Assembly (NCBI GenBank): GCA_016209035.1
Contig: JACQWX010000134.1
Location: 1 to 49,762 of the forward strand
From: Elusimicrobiota bacterium
Lineage (GTDB): Bacteria > Elusimicrobiota > Elusimicrobia > UBA1565 > UBA9628
Direction of reading: 5' to 3'
DNA length: 49,762 nucleotides
Shown here: positions 17,578 through 26,918 of the stretch, piece after piece
Numbering within the stretch: position 1 is the stretch's first letter
Layout of the letters: each line of letters opens with the position of its first letter
Made by a program: the position numbers and the translations under genes
Notes under the pieces: generated by a model
Databases searched by the model: none
What the model was told of the DNA's origin: nothing
Seen by the model: only the letters and a program-made list of their open reading frames with translations

Positions 17578-19311
17578 ATGACCGCCAGGGCCTTCAGACG
17601 GACTGCCGGCGCGACCAGGGGCGCGGTCAAGGCCGGAGGCCGAGCGCCCCGAGCGCCCTCAGGAAAGGCGTTGGCGACTCGGGGCTCCATCATGTTGGAG
17701 ACCGTCTTGGCCATGGTCATCATGACCACGGTGGGCGTCGCGCTCCTGTCCATGATCCAGCGGTCCCTGATGGTTTCCTATAAGGCCCGCGAGCAGATGA
17801 CCTGCTCGCGCATGGTGCAGACGAACTCGGCCCGGGTTAAAAATGCTGATTTCTATTACATTTTCGCTGCTGATTCCGGCCAGGCGAACTACGGCCTCTG
17901 GACCGCCTACCCTTACAAAGCCACCCTGGACGGCATCCAGGCCACCCTGGCATCCTCGAAATTCGACCGCTTCCGCGTCCAGGTCACCTTCATGCGCCGG
18001 GACACCTCGGACTCGAACGGCGACGGCCTGACCTCGGATCTCGTGCCCTTCACGGACAACAACGGGAACAACATCGACGATTACGACTCCAACATCAAGT
18101 ACCTCGACCAGAACCTCGACGGCGACTTCTACGACACCTACGTCTCCGGCGGCCGCACCGTCGCGGAGCAGCCCGACACCCACATCAAGAAGGTGCGGTT
18201 CGACGTCTTCCGCCGGGGCAACCTGGTCTGCTCCCAGACCGAGCTGGTCTCCCTGGAGCAGTTCACGGGCGACTATACCCCTTCCAGCGAGGCATCCCTC
18301 TCCCTGTTGATCTCCGCCCCCGTGAACAACGGCTTCCTCTACAGCCTCGACACGACGAACCGGCAGAACGCCTGGAACCTGCCCATCTCGAAATCCTACC
18401 CTTCCGACGTCTCGCGCTACCGCGCCGACTCGCTCTCGGCCCTGACCATCTCCGGCGAGACCGACCCCATGGCCACGGTGAACCTCTACGTGAACGCGAG
18501 CGGCATCCTGGACAGCCCGGCCGCGGACATGGCCGGCGCCTTCTTGGCCGCTCCTGCGGCGGTCACGCTCGCGCTGGTGGAAGGCGCCGACCAGCTCCGC
18601 GGCCAGGCCACGAAGGACGGCTACACCTCGCCCATCGGCCAGCGCGACCTCATCTACGATACGCAGTGGCCCGCCGCCGCCTCGCTGTCCCCGGCTGACG
18701 GCGGCACGGCCTTCACCAAAGCCCCCTATGTCGCCGCGGTCCTGGCCGACCCCGGCGCGTCCACCACCACGACCAGCGGCATCTGCCCGGACGTCATCAC
18801 CCTGAAGATCGACGGCGTCGAGGTCAACCACTCCTACGGCGACGGCGCCGCGGTCTGGATCGACTCCGTTACCGGCACCGTCCCCGTGCTTTCCACCAAG
18901 ACCTACTCCGCCGTGGTCGAGTTCGGCGACTTTGCCGGCTACAAGGCGAGCGCCACCTGGACCTTCACCCTCTCGGTCCCGGACACGGACAACTCGGCCC
19001 CTTCGATCGCGAACCAAGCCCCCATGGGCGCCTCCGCCCCGGCCCTGCCCGAGATTTCGGCCAAGGTCTTCGACAACCAAAGCGGCATCATCCCTTCGAG
19101 CATCGTGCTCAAACTCGACGGCGTCGTGGTGGTGGACTCCTCCAACGTCGGCTCCTACTACGACGGCGGCCTGGAGCGGGTCTCCTACACCCCGCTTTCG
19201 GCCTTCGAATCAGGGAGCGCCCACACGGTCGAGCTCACGGCCAGCCACTGGGCCACGGCCCCGGCCGACAAAGTGACCTTCGTCGATTCCTGGAGCTTCA
19301 CCGTCCAATGA
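17578..19311 (+). CDS. Minor pseudopilin-like protein with Ig-like modules
   Basis: The 577-residue protein has a class III signal sequence: a basic leader, cleavage expected after G36 (TRGSIMLETVLAMV), and Glu at mature position 5, followed by the hydrophobic helix. This is the prepilin-peptidase signature used by type IV pili and type II secretion systems. The extracellular part is very long for a pseudopilin. It has Asp/Asn-rich stretches (DSNGDGLTSD, DNNGNNIDDYDSN) and C-terminal repeats resembling bacterial Ig-like domains (VITLKIDGVEV, SIVLKLDGVVV). ATG 17578 is preferred over GTG 17575 because a TATCCT ends 7 nt before it. The end overlaps the next pseudopilin by 4 nt. Confidence 0.75.
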   Translation: MTARAFRRTAGATRGAVKAGGRAPRAPSGKALATRGSIMLETVLAMVIMTTVGVALLSMIQRSLMVSYKAREQMTCSRMVQTNSARVKNADFYYIFAADSGQANYGLWTAYPYKATLDGIQATLASSKFDRFRVQVTFMRRDTSDSNGDGLTSDLVPFTDNNGNNIDDYDSNIKYLDQNLDGDFYDTYVSGGRTVAEQPDTHIKKVRFDVFRRGNLVCSQTELVSLEQFTGDYTPSSEASLSLLISAPVNNGFLYSLDTTNRQNAWNLPISKSYPSDVSRYRADSLSALTISGETDPMATVNLYVNASGILDSPAADMAGAFLAAPAAVTLALVEGADQLRGQATKDGYTSPIGQRDLIYDTQWPAAASLSPADGGTAFTKAPYVAAVLADPGASTTTTSGICPDVITLKIDGVEVNHSYGDGAAVWIDSVTGTVPVLSTKTYSAVVEFGDFAGYKASATWTFTLSVPDTDNSAPSIANQAPMGASAPALPEISAKVFDNQSGIIPSSIVLKLDGVVVVDSSNVGSYYDGGLERVSYTPLSAFESGSAHTVELTASHWATAPADKVTFVDSWSFTVQ

Positions 19312-20144
19312 CAAAACGGCAAGCCGGCGTCACGCTGACCGAACTCATGCTCGGCGTCGCGATCATGGGGATCATGGTGGCGGGCTTCGCCTCGCTCCTC
19401 AAGTACGTCATCATCACCACCACCAAGGCCCAGACCACGGGAGAGGCCCAGGAGAACACCCGCCAGGGCCTCATGAGGATCGAGGAGGCCCTGGCCCACG
19501 CCAGCCAGGTCACGGTCACGTCATCGACCTTCGTCGAATTCGTCGCGGACCTCGACCAGAGCCCCTCCTACGACCCCAACGGCGACCTGGATGGCGACGG
19601 CATCCCCAACTACCGGGACGGCGACCGCGACGACGACGCCAATCAGCTCGTCCCGGCCGCCAACCAGTGGAGGACCGGCTTCAACCTCAAGGACGACGAC
19701 GAGGACTCAGACGGCCAGACCGACGTCCGGCAGCGGCTCTACCTCTCCAACCGCGCCATCTACCTGGACGCGAGCCTGAACGGCGGCGCCTGGGGCGGCT
19801 CCCGGCTCAAGACCCTCATGACGAACGTCTCGACCTTCACCTTGACCTACTGGGGCAACAAAGCCAACACCCTCGGCCGCAACCTCGACCGGGGTTATGA
19901 TGGGCTCGCCGGCACCGCGGACACGGGAGAGAACGACGGCGTCATCTCCAGCCGCGAGATGGACATGGTCGCGCCCCCGGCCGGCATGGGCGACCGCAAC
20001 GGCCTGCTGGACACGGCCAACGAGAGGCGCTACGTCACGACGATCCGCGTCTACCTGGGGGCGGATCGCAACAGGGACGGGACCACCGATTATGCAGTCG
20101 AAACCGACGTCTATCCGCCGCTCCTGCCGCTCAAGAGCAGATAA
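19308..20144 (+). CDS. PilW-like minor pseudopilin with calcium-binding-type repeats
   Basis: The 278-residue protein has a very short leader cleaved after G7 (MTKRQAG) and Glu at mature position 5 (VTLTELMLGVAIMG). The periplasmic part contains an aspartate-rich run at about residues 90-110 (NGDLDGDGIPNYRDGDRD) like thrombospondin type 3 or calcium-binding loops, then a conserved C-terminal RRYVTTIRVYLGADRNRDG region. Order and overlap suggest a minor-pilin tip complex with its neighbours. No secretion ATPase or assembly gene is in the window. Confidence 0.75.
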   Translation: MTKRQAGVTLTELMLGVAIMGIMVAGFASLLKYVIITTTKAQTTGEAQENTRQGLMRIEEALAHASQVTVTSSTFVEFVADLDQSPSYDPNGDLDGDGIPNYRDGDRDDDANQLVPAANQWRTGFNLKDDDEDSDGQTDVRQRLYLSNRAIYLDASLNGGAWGGSRLKTLMTNVSTFTLTYWGNKANTLGRNLDRGYDGLAGTADTGENDGVISSREMDMVAPPAGMGDRNGLLDTANERRYVTTIRVYLGADRNRDGTTDYAVETDVYPPLLPLKSR

Positions 20145-21387
20145 GGCCGCCGGGCAGAAGGGCAGCGCCCTGCTCGCGGCGCTGGCCATCCTCCTGTTCG
20201 CCCTGCCCATCGCCATCGCGTTCTACAAGTACTCGGCCCAGACCCTGCTGAGCGCCATGGCCGAGAAGCGCCAGAAGACCGCGGCCTTTATCGCCAACAG
20301 CGTGGTGACCGACTACATGCGGCAGTTCTCCCAGGACGCATACAACGGCCACTACGACGTGGACAGGCTCTCCCGGCCGGAAACTTTCTACTCCGCGGGA
20401 TTCTCCTCCATGACCTTCGAGGCCGACCAGGTCAACCGCACGGTCTTCCTTCGCGCGGTGGGCACCTATGGAAGCGAGGCCAAGCCCCTGGCGCGCAAGA
20501 CCCTGGAGGCTCTCATCCAGTTCCAATCCGACCTGGTCCAATACGGGACCATGGTCAACGGAGCCTTCACCGTTTCCGCCTCCAACGTGGGATACGACGG
20601 GGGCTTCTGGACCAACGGCAACCTCTCCGTGACCGGCACGAACGTACGGTTCAACGGCGGGCCGGTCGTCGTCAACGGCAACCTCTCGGGCGCCGCCTCG
20701 GTCGTGATCGACGGCGACCTCTACTACTCGGGCACGAGCGCCGGGTCCGTCACGGTCCTGGGCAACAAGTACAACTACGTCCCCGCGGTGACCTGGCCGA
20801 CGCTCGATTTCGGCTACTACGACGCCCACTACACCTACAAGGCGACCTCCGACAAGACCATCGTGTTCAACTCCACCAACACCTTCACCGTGGCGGGAGG
20901 CCTGACCTACGCCATCCCGGCCGACGGCGCCATCATCTACTGCGAGAACTGCAGCCTGACCCTGCGCGGCGTCGTGAGCGGCCGGGTAACCGCCGTGGCA
21001 GGGGGCGCGGTCGGGAACTGCTCCAGCGCCGCCGGGAAGATCACGGTCTCGGACAACCTCTACTACGTCGGGGCCAGCTCCGTCGCGGCCGGCCCCGGCC
21101 AATCCTTCGCGGCCCTGGCGCGCAACTGCGTCCGCTTCTCGAAGACGGGATCCGATCTCCTGGCCGCCGGGGTCTTCTTCGTGGAGCAGGGCACCGGCAA
21201 CATGCAGCTCTCCGGGTCCTCGGGCCGCAAGTTCTGGCTCTACGGCGTGCGCACCCAGGGCATCGGCATCAGCCCTTCCAACTCCTTCAGCACGCTTCGC
21301 TCGCTCAACTACGACCCCAACCTCCGGTCCTACCCGCCGCCCGGCCTGCCGGAGAAGGCGCTCCTGGTCAACTGGAACCTGCGCTAG
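20092..21387 (+). CDS. PilX-like minor pilin/pseudopilin
   Basis: The 431-residue product starts at ATG 20092, inside the 3' end of the PilW-like gene (53-nt overlap). A basic leader and G-S-ALLAALAILLFALP form a type III-like signal without the mature Glu5, as in PilX/GspK-type proteins. The rest is a repetitive strand-rich region (SVTGTNVRFNGGPVVVNGNLS) resembling right-handed beta-helix or polymer-forming folds. The absence of Glu5 suggests it caps the pseudopilus. It completes the three-gene pseudopilin unit. Confidence 0.7.
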   Translation: MQSKPTSIRRSCRSRADKAAGQKGSALLAALAILLFALPIAIAFYKYSAQTLLSAMAEKRQKTAAFIANSVVTDYMRQFSQDAYNGHYDVDRLSRPETFYSAGFSSMTFEADQVNRTVFLRAVGTYGSEAKPLARKTLEALIQFQSDLVQYGTMVNGAFTVSASNVGYDGGFWTNGNLSVTGTNVRFNGGPVVVNGNLSGAASVVIDGDLYYSGTSAGSVTVLGNKYNYVPAVTWPTLDFGYYDAHYTYKATSDKTIVFNSTNTFTVAGGLTYAIPADGAIIYCENCSLTLRGVVSGRVTAVAGGAVGNCSSAAGKITVSDNLYYVGASSVAAGPGQSFAALARNCVRFSKTGSDLLAAGVFFVEQGTGNMQLSGSSGRKFWLYGVRTQGIGISPSNSFSTLRSLNYDPNLRSYPPPGLPEKALLVNWNLR

Positions 21388-21414
21388 CGCCCGCCGCTTG
21401 CCCTCCGCATGATG

Positions 21415-21420
21415 TATCAT
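21415..21420 (+). promoter_or_regulatory. -10 element of the radical SAM/methyltransferase gene
   Basis: TATCAT lies 19 nt before ATG 21440, and GGGGGA in between may be the ribosome-binding site. Unlike its neighbours this gene seems to have a short leader. Confidence 0.4.
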
Positions 21421-21439
21421 TCCCCAGGGGGACCTTCCC

Positions 21440-23455
21440 ATGCGAGGCGACCAGTTCTTCCGCGAGATGGCCGCGAGGCCGCCGTTCACCAGGCTCCACC
21501 CCAAGGTCGGGGCCTTCTTCAAGGACTACCTCTCCCGGGAGAGGGTCGTCCGCTTCGGCGACCAGTGGGTGGTCAACACGAACTTCCCCCCGTATCCCAG
21601 CAGGGCCTTCGACCAGTTCGCCGAGGGCTTCAACCAGGCCGGCTCGAGCGCCGAGCGGCGCCTCCATTCCGTCACGCTCGCGGTGACGAACCGCTGCTCC
21701 TACAAGTGCTGGCACTGCTACAACGCGGGCCGAAGCCAGCGCGACGTCCCTCTGCCGCGCTTCCAGGAGCTGGCCCGGGAGCTGGGAAGGCTGGGCGCGG
21801 TCTGCGTCACCTTGACCGGAGGCGAGCCTCTCATCCGGGAGGACCTCGACGCGATCGTGCGCTCGTTCGACCTCCGCTTCTGTCTGACCGTGGGAACCAC
21901 GGGCGCGGGCTTGACCCGGGACCGCGCGGCCGCCCTGCGCGCCGCGGGCGTCTTCGCGGTCGGCGTCAGCCTCGACTCGCAGGATGAGGCCGAGCACGAC
22001 CGGCTGCGAGGGGCGCCCGGCGCCTTCAAGACGGCCCTCGCCGCCCTGCGCCTGTGCCGGGACGCGGGCCTCTACTCCTACGTGGTGGCCGTGGCGAGCC
22101 GCGGGCTCCTCGAGCGCGGACGGTTCTTCGGCTTCATGCGGTTCTGCGGGGATTCAGGCGCCTACGAGGTGCACCTGCTCGAACCCTGCCCCATCGGCAG
22201 GCTCCAGGGGAAGAAGGACGCGGTCCTTCCTCCCGAGGACTCCCGGAGCATACTGGACTACCAGGCCGGCGTCGCCTCGGACGAGAGCCTCCCAATCCTC
22301 TCCGCCTACGCCTACGTCGAGTCGGTCGAGGCCTTCGGCTGCGGGGCCGGGCTGACCCACCTCTATGTCGACGGCAGCGGCGAGGTCTCCCCGTGCAACT
22401 TCGTGCCCATCTCGTTCGGGAACCTGCTGAAGACCCCCTTCGAGGATATCCTCGCGCGCATGGGCCGCCACTTCAAGAACCCGCGCCCCTCCTGCATCGG
22501 CAAGGTCCTGGGGCCGCACCTGCCTGAAAAGGGCCTCCCCTTGCCCCCCGATGCCTCGGAGGCTCTCTGCGAGAAGCTCCTCCCCAAGGAGCATCCCATC
22601 CCGCGCTTCTTCCGCATCCGCGCCGAGGCCGTCGACGAGGCCGGGAGCAGGGAACTCAAGGAAGCCTACGACGCCATCCATTCCGACTACGACGCCTATT
22701 GGCTCTGCGCCGCCGGCAAGCCCATCGAGGACCTCGCGGCCAAGCTCTCTTGGAAAGGCGACGAGGACGTCTTCGAGGCCGGCTGCGGCACGGGCTACGC
22801 GACCTCGCTCATCGCCCGCCGCCTGACCGCCGGAGGCTCGCTCCTGGCGGCCGACCTCTCCGGCGAGATGCTCTCTCTCGCCCGCAAGCGGCTCTCCGCT
22901 CAACCCGCGGCCCCGGTGCGCTTCGCGCAGGGCGACGCCCTCGAGCTTCTGGCCGAGAGCGGCCCCTTCGACCTCGTCTTCTCCTCATGGGTCCTCGGCT
23001 ACATCCCGATTGCGCCCTTCTTCAAGGCCGCCAAGCGCGCCTTGAGGCCGGGCGGCCGGCTCGCGTTCATCGTCCACCGCGAGAACTCCCCGGCCAGGGA
23101 GCTCGGGCTTTTCTACTCCTTGGGCGCCCAGGACCCCGGCATCATGGAGATGAAGGTCGCCTTCGATTTCCCCACCAAGGAGCGCGTCGCCTCCGAGCTC
23201 AAGGCTGCCGGGCTCGTCTGCCAGGAGTTGTGGGAAGGCGCGGCCGTGTTCCGCTACCCCTCGCCCCAAGCCGTCCTCGACCATTTGCTCAAGTCCGGGG
23301 CCGGCACCGCCTTCTACAACGCGGTCAAGGCCGACCGCCGCGCCGGAGCCGCGGAGCGGTTCCTCCAGCTCCTCGAAGAGAGCAACGAAGGCAAGCCGGA
23401 GTACGAGGTCTCGCACGACTTCGTGGCCTGCGTCGGGTGCGCCGGAAATTCGTAG
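21440..23455 (+). CDS. Radical SAM/SPASM-like protein fused to a class I methyltransferase
   Basis: The 671-residue protein joins two SAM-using modules. Residues about 75-290 form a radical SAM core with cluster ligands C86, C90 and C93 (RCSYKCWHC) and a LTGGEPL SAM-binding motif. Residues about 290-390 carry further cysteines (FGCGAG, SPCNF) like an auxiliary SPASM-type cluster. From about 440 a Rossmann methyltransferase begins with FEAGCGTGYATSLIA, followed by AADLSGEML and FDLVFSSWVLGYI. C-terminal Cys residues (FVACVGCAG) are also present. The radical SAM half is like peptide-modifying enzymes; the methyltransferase half is UbiE-like. The substrate is unknown. It is preceded by pseudopilins and followed 5 nt later by a membrane protein. 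Confidence 0.8.
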   Translation: MRGDQFFREMAARPPFTRLHPKVGAFFKDYLSRERVVRFGDQWVVNTNFPPYPSRAFDQFAEGFNQAGSSAERRLHSVTLAVTNRCSYKCWHCYNAGRSQRDVPLPRFQELARELGRLGAVCVTLTGGEPLIREDLDAIVRSFDLRFCLTVGTTGAGLTRDRAAALRAAGVFAVGVSLDSQDEAEHDRLRGAPGAFKTALAALRLCRDAGLYSYVVAVASRGLLERGRFFGFMRFCGDSGAYEVHLLEPCPIGRLQGKKDAVLPPEDSRSILDYQAGVASDESLPILSAYAYVESVEAFGCGAGLTHLYVDGSGEVSPCNFVPISFGNLLKTPFEDILARMGRHFKNPRPSCIGKVLGPHLPEKGLPLPPDASEALCEKLLPKEHPIPRFFRIRAEAVDEAGSRELKEAYDAIHSDYDAYWLCAAGKPIEDLAAKLSWKGDEDVFEAGCGTGYATSLIARRLTAGGSLLAADLSGEMLSLARKRLSAQPAAPVRFAQGDALELLAESGPFDLVFSSWVLGYIPIAPFFKAAKRALRPGGRLAFIVHRENSPARELGLFYSLGAQDPGIMEMKVAFDFPTKERVASELKAAGLVCQELWEGAAVFRYPSPQAVLDHLLKSGAGTAFYNAVKADRRAGAAERFLQLLEESNEGKPEYEVSHDFVACVGCAGNS

Positions 23456-23459
23456 CCTC

Positions 23460-24794
23460 ATGCCCCCGCCGTCGGCAGGCCCGGGAAAGCGGCTGTTCCG
23501 GCGGCTCTGGCTGCTCCTGTTGGCCGCCTTCTGCGCGAGGGCCGCCGTGGTCTGGCGGGACCTGCCGGGCCGCATCGACGAGGGACTTGAGAAGGCCCAG
23601 CGCCAGCTCAAGGGCAACCCCAGGTCCGCCATCTGGGTCCGGAGCATGGAATGCGGCCGCGGCCATCCGGGGGTCCTGATCGCCTGCCTGGCCGACGGGA
23701 CCGTGGTGCCCCTGGAAGCCTATTGGCACGACGACATCGGCGTCCCGGCGCTGGGCTCCCTGCTGGCCAAGGGCCGTAGCAGACCGGTGGACGCTCTCTT
23801 CCTGAGCCGATTCCACCTCGGGGTCAATGCCGCGGGCGCGCTCTTCCTGCATGGAGCGATCCTGCTCTGCGGCTTGCGCCGGGCCGCTCTGGCGGCGCTG
23901 GCCGCGGGCCTCGTCTGGGCCCTGCCCGGCCCGTTCCCCAGCCCGGACGTCTCGGCCGGGTTCACCGGCATCTTCCTCCTGACGCTCGCTGGCCTCCTGC
24001 GCTTCACCGTTGACCCGCCCCGGGGAGAGGCCTGGGCCATGGCGGCGGCCGACGCGCTCGCCTGGCTGGCGCTGGCCTGCGCCTATCTCCTGCGCCAGAA
24101 CATCGGGATCGTGGGCCTGGCCGGAAGCCTGCCGTGGCAGGCGCGGCTGTGGCTGAAGGACGCGGCGCCGTATTCGCCGGCCTGGTGGCGGTGCCGCCTG
24201 CTGACTCCGGCCCTGTTGACGGTCGTCATGATCCCGGGAGCCGTGGTCAGGGCGCGCGACGGGGCGCTGGGCATGCAGCCGACCCGCCTCATGGCAACGC
24301 ACGGATTCTGGCATTCGCTCGTCACGGGCCTGGGAACAGAGGCCAATCCGTGGGGCCTGCAGTGGGCTGATGGGGCGGTATTCGCCCAGGTGGCTGCCGC
24401 AGACGCGAGCCTCGATCCGAGGTCCCCCGCGTACCAGGCACGGGCCTGCAGGCTTTACTTCAGCAGCATCGCCCGGCGACCCGGGAGCGCCCTGCGCATC
24501 TACGCGAAGAAGACCTTCCGGTCGCTGGGCATGCCGGTGACGGTGCTCGGCGTCAACGCCTTCCTCTTGACCCTGCTGAGCGCGGCGGGCCTCGGGTGGA
24601 TGGCGGCCTTCCGCCGGAAGAAGACCTCCGGCCCCGTCCTCGTCACGATCGCGGCCCTGACCCTGGCGAACCTCCTCATGCTCGCTCAGTCCGTGCTGGT
24701 CATCCCTCTGCCCGTGTACTTCCACCCTGTCGCGGTCTCGACGGCCCTGCTCCTGTGGCTCTGGGCGGAGCGCGTCATCTTCGGAGAAGACTAG
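23460..24794 (+). CDS. Multi-spanning membrane protein, function unknown
   Basis: The 444-residue product starts at ATG 23460, just after the radical SAM fusion stop. It has an N-terminal hydrophobic segment, a soluble loop (about 35-110) and about eight further hydrophobic stretches. The pattern, large first loop then packed helices, resembles GT-C-type glycosyltransferases or lipid-modifying membrane enzymes, but I see no diagnostic motif. It may act with the radical SAM fusion since only 4 nt separate the genes. It converges on the NTE-like gene with a 20-nt overlap, where a short hairpin (24793-24816) could stop both transcripts. Confidence 0.65.
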   Translation: MPPPSAGPGKRLFRRLWLLLLAAFCARAAVVWRDLPGRIDEGLEKAQRQLKGNPRSAIWVRSMECGRGHPGVLIACLADGTVVPLEAYWHDDIGVPALGSLLAKGRSRPVDALFLSRFHLGVNAAGALFLHGAILLCGLRRAALAALAAGLVWALPGPFPSPDVSAGFTGIFLLTLAGLLRFTVDPPRGEAWAMAAADALAWLALACAYLLRQNIGIVGLAGSLPWQARLWLKDAAPYSPAWWRCRLLTPALLTVVMIPGAVVRARDGALGMQPTRLMATHGFWHSLVTGLGTEANPWGLQWADGAVFAQVAAADASLDPRSPAYQARACRLYFSSIARRPGSALRIYAKKTFRSLGMPVTVLGVNAFLLTLLSAAGLGWMAAFRRKKTSGPVLVTIAALTLANLLMLAQSVLVIPLPVYFHPVAVSTALLLWLWAERVIFGED

Positions 24795-26850
24795 AGCCCG
24801 TCCGGAGCGGGGCTCTGCAGTAGTCCGCGAAGAAGGGGATGAGGGCCTTGATCCGGGGAAGGAACTCCTCGGCGACGCGCTCGCCGAGCTCGATGAGCTC
24901 GCGGGCGCGATGGAGCTCCGTCCAGTGGAAACCGCGGAGGTCCGGCTGGATCACGAGATGGGCCGGGTCCGTGCGCGTCCGGGCGATCTCGTACTCCATG
25001 GTGTAGATCATCTGGAAGAAAACGTCGACCACGCTGGGGGAACGCAGGACCTCGGGCAGCGCCAGTTCGGTGAGGGTCGCCAGGTCCATAGGCAGGGAGA
25101 GGACGCCCTCCCCCCTGCGGCGGCGCTCCACGGCGCTCGTCAGCCGCGCGCCCGCGGGGAGCGTCAGGTTGACGGCCAGCAGGATGTCCGCGCCCAGGGC
25201 CGCTGCGGCGCGGATCGGGACCGGGGCCACCAGCCCGCCGTCCACCAGGTAGCGGCCGCTCAGGCGCAGCGGCGAGAACACGAGCGGAAGGCCGCAGCTC
25301 GCCCGGATGGACTCCGCCACCCTGCCCGAGCGCAGGATCACCTCCTCGCCGGTCTCGATGTCCGTGGCCACGCACGCGAAGGGGAGATCGAGGTCGTGGA
25401 ACTCCTTGGTCCCGAAATAGGAGCGTATGAACCGCAGCAGGGACTCGCCGGCGAAGAGCCCCGACCGCGGCAGGGTCAGGTCCCACAGGAAGTTCTCGAA
25501 GACCCAGGACTTGTCGATGCGGACGGCCACCTCTTCCATCTCGTCGGCGTCCATCCCCAGGGCCAGGAACCCTCCGAGCAGGGAGCCCATGGAGGTCCCC
25601 GAGACGACGTCGACGGGGACATGCTCGCGTTCGAGCACCTTCAGGATGCCGATCAGGGAGTGACCCAGGGCCGCTCCCGAGCCCAGGGCCAGCCCGACCT
25701 GCACCCCGCCGATGAGGCGGGCGAGCCTCCCGATGCCTTTCAAGGCCTTGGGCTCCGGATCGAGCGCCCGGTAAGCGCAGCCGCTGGCCGCGAGCCTCTC
25801 GGCGACGGCGTCGCTCCAGGGGATGGCCATGCGCCTCGCCCCGACCGAGAAGACGTCCACCTCGGGATCGCGGTCTCCCAGCCAAGTCTCGATGAGCCTC
25901 CCCCGGTCCGTCACCAGCGCGCCCAACTCGGCGTCGAGCTGGCGAAACTGCGGCCGGGCCGACGCCACGCCCGCCAGCACGGCAAGGTCCGCCTCGGCCA
26001 GGACCGACCGCTCGACGTCGCCCAGGTCGTTGCCGAGGCTCGCCAGCACGATGTCGTAGGATTCCCGCAGATAATTGAGGAAGAGGTATATCCCGCTATA
26101 GAGCCTGCCGCCGAGGACGCCCGGAGGAAGGCTCACGAGGTCGAGGCCCGACGGATGCTGTTGGGAGATGCTCCGGACCGACCCGGGCGAGTTCAAGTCC
26201 AGAGCGCGCAGGGCGTCCTCGTCGACGAGCACGGGCTTCAAGCCCACGGCCCGCGCGGCCCGGCCGGCGTCGGGCCCCGTGTCCAGGAGGAGGGTGCGCC
26301 GCCGGGTCTGCTCCACGAGCGAAAACGCCAGGTGCAGGGCAAGGACCAGCCTGTCGTCGGCGCCGGCCGCAACGTTCAGGGTGACGAGTTTGGGCGCGCC
26401 GGGAGCCTGCCGCTGGACGCCGGAGCCCGAGGCCGTCAGCCGCGCGCAGAGCAGCCTGGTCAGGTGCGTCAGGATCGATGGGTTCTCGCGGGCCAGCCCC
26501 TCGAAATCCTGCCGCGCCAGCTTGAGGAACTCGCAGGTCGTGTCGAGCCTGACCGAGACCGACCGGCGCTCGCCGGTGAGCAGCCCCACCTCGCCCAGCA
26601 CGTCCCCACGCCCCATGAAGGCGACGACCGCGTCGGGCCCCTGCTGGGGATTGACGATCCGCACCGAGCCGGAGGCGATGATGTAGAGGGCGTCCCCCTC
26701 CTCGCCTTGGTTGTAGAGCGTGGCCCCCTTGGGCAAGGATAAGAGCTGCATCTTTCCCGCCACGCGCCTGATCTCGGACGAGCTCAAACCCGAGAATAAG
26801 GGGACGCTCTTCAGGAAAGGCTCCCAGGCCCGCCTCTCCTCTGGATTCAT
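24775..26850 (-). CDS. NTE-like patatin phospholipase with cyclic-nucleotide-binding domain
   Basis: The 691-residue protein begins with a cyclic-nucleotide-binding domain (about 12-130, with GDVLGEVGLLTGERRSVSV). A Rossmann-like linker typical of neuropathy-target-esterase relatives follows (about 135-370). The patatin domain (about 385-600) has the nucleophile elbow GTSMG and the catalytic Asp in DGG. The oxyanion loop is atypical, GSGAALG instead of the usual GGGxRG, so activity may be altered. Such proteins are membrane-associated lysophospholipases. No Walker A motif is seen in the linker. The start at ATG 26850 has an upstream GAGGGG. Confidence 0.85.
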   Translation of the reverse strand: MNPEERRAWEPFLKSVPLFSGLSSSEIRRVAGKMQLLSLPKGATLYNQGEEGDALYIIASGSVRIVNPQQGPDAVVAFMGRGDVLGEVGLLTGERRSVSVRLDTTCEFLKLARQDFEGLARENPSILTHLTRLLCARLTASGSGVQRQAPGAPKLVTLNVAAGADDRLVLALHLAFSLVEQTRRRTLLLDTGPDAGRAARAVGLKPVLVDEDALRALDLNSPGSVRSISQQHPSGLDLVSLPPGVLGGRLYSGIYLFLNYLRESYDIVLASLGNDLGDVERSVLAEADLAVLAGVASARPQFRQLDAELGALVTDRGRLIETWLGDRDPEVDVFSVGARRMAIPWSDAVAERLAASGCAYRALDPEPKALKGIGRLARLIGGVQVGLALGSGAALGHSLIGILKVLEREHVPVDVVSGTSMGSLLGGFLALGMDADEMEEVAVRIDKSWVFENFLWDLTLPRSGLFAGESLLRFIRSYFGTKEFHDLDLPFACVATDIETGEEVILRSGRVAESIRASCGLPLVFSPLRLSGRYLVDGGLVAPVPIRAAAALGADILLAVNLTLPAGARLTSAVERRRRGEGVLSLPMDLATLTELALPEVLRSPSVVDVFFQMIYTMEYEIARTRTDPAHLVIQPDLRGFHWTELHRARELIELGERVAEEFLPRIKALIPFFADYCRAPLRTGSSLLRR
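24793..24816. terminator. Possible bidirectional hairpin at a convergent overlap
   Basis: AGAGCCC and GGGCTCT flank a 10-nt loop right at the stop codon of the membrane protein and inside the 3' end of the opposing NTE-like gene. There is no T-run, so termination is only a possibility. Confidence 0.35.
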
Positions 26851-26877
26851 CAGCGCTCCGAGCCGTTCCCCTCAATT

Positions 26878-26886
26878 TGGTATAAT
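26878..26886 (+). promoter_or_regulatory. Orphan extended -10 pointing into the Nudix gene antisense
   Basis: TGG-TATAAT on the plus strand is a near-perfect extended -10, yet no plus-strand gene follows before 27536. It would transcribe antisense to the Nudix gene. The reverse strand (GGATTATACC) might instead serve the NTE-like gene. Confidence 0.3.
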
Positions 26887-26918
26887 CCGCTTGTCAGACG
26901 CCTCGATCAGAGCCGAGT

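Noticed and set aside
17659..19080. 473-aa minus ORF antisense to the first pseudopilin
   Set aside because: Val/Asp/Gly-rich shadow with no recognisable domain.
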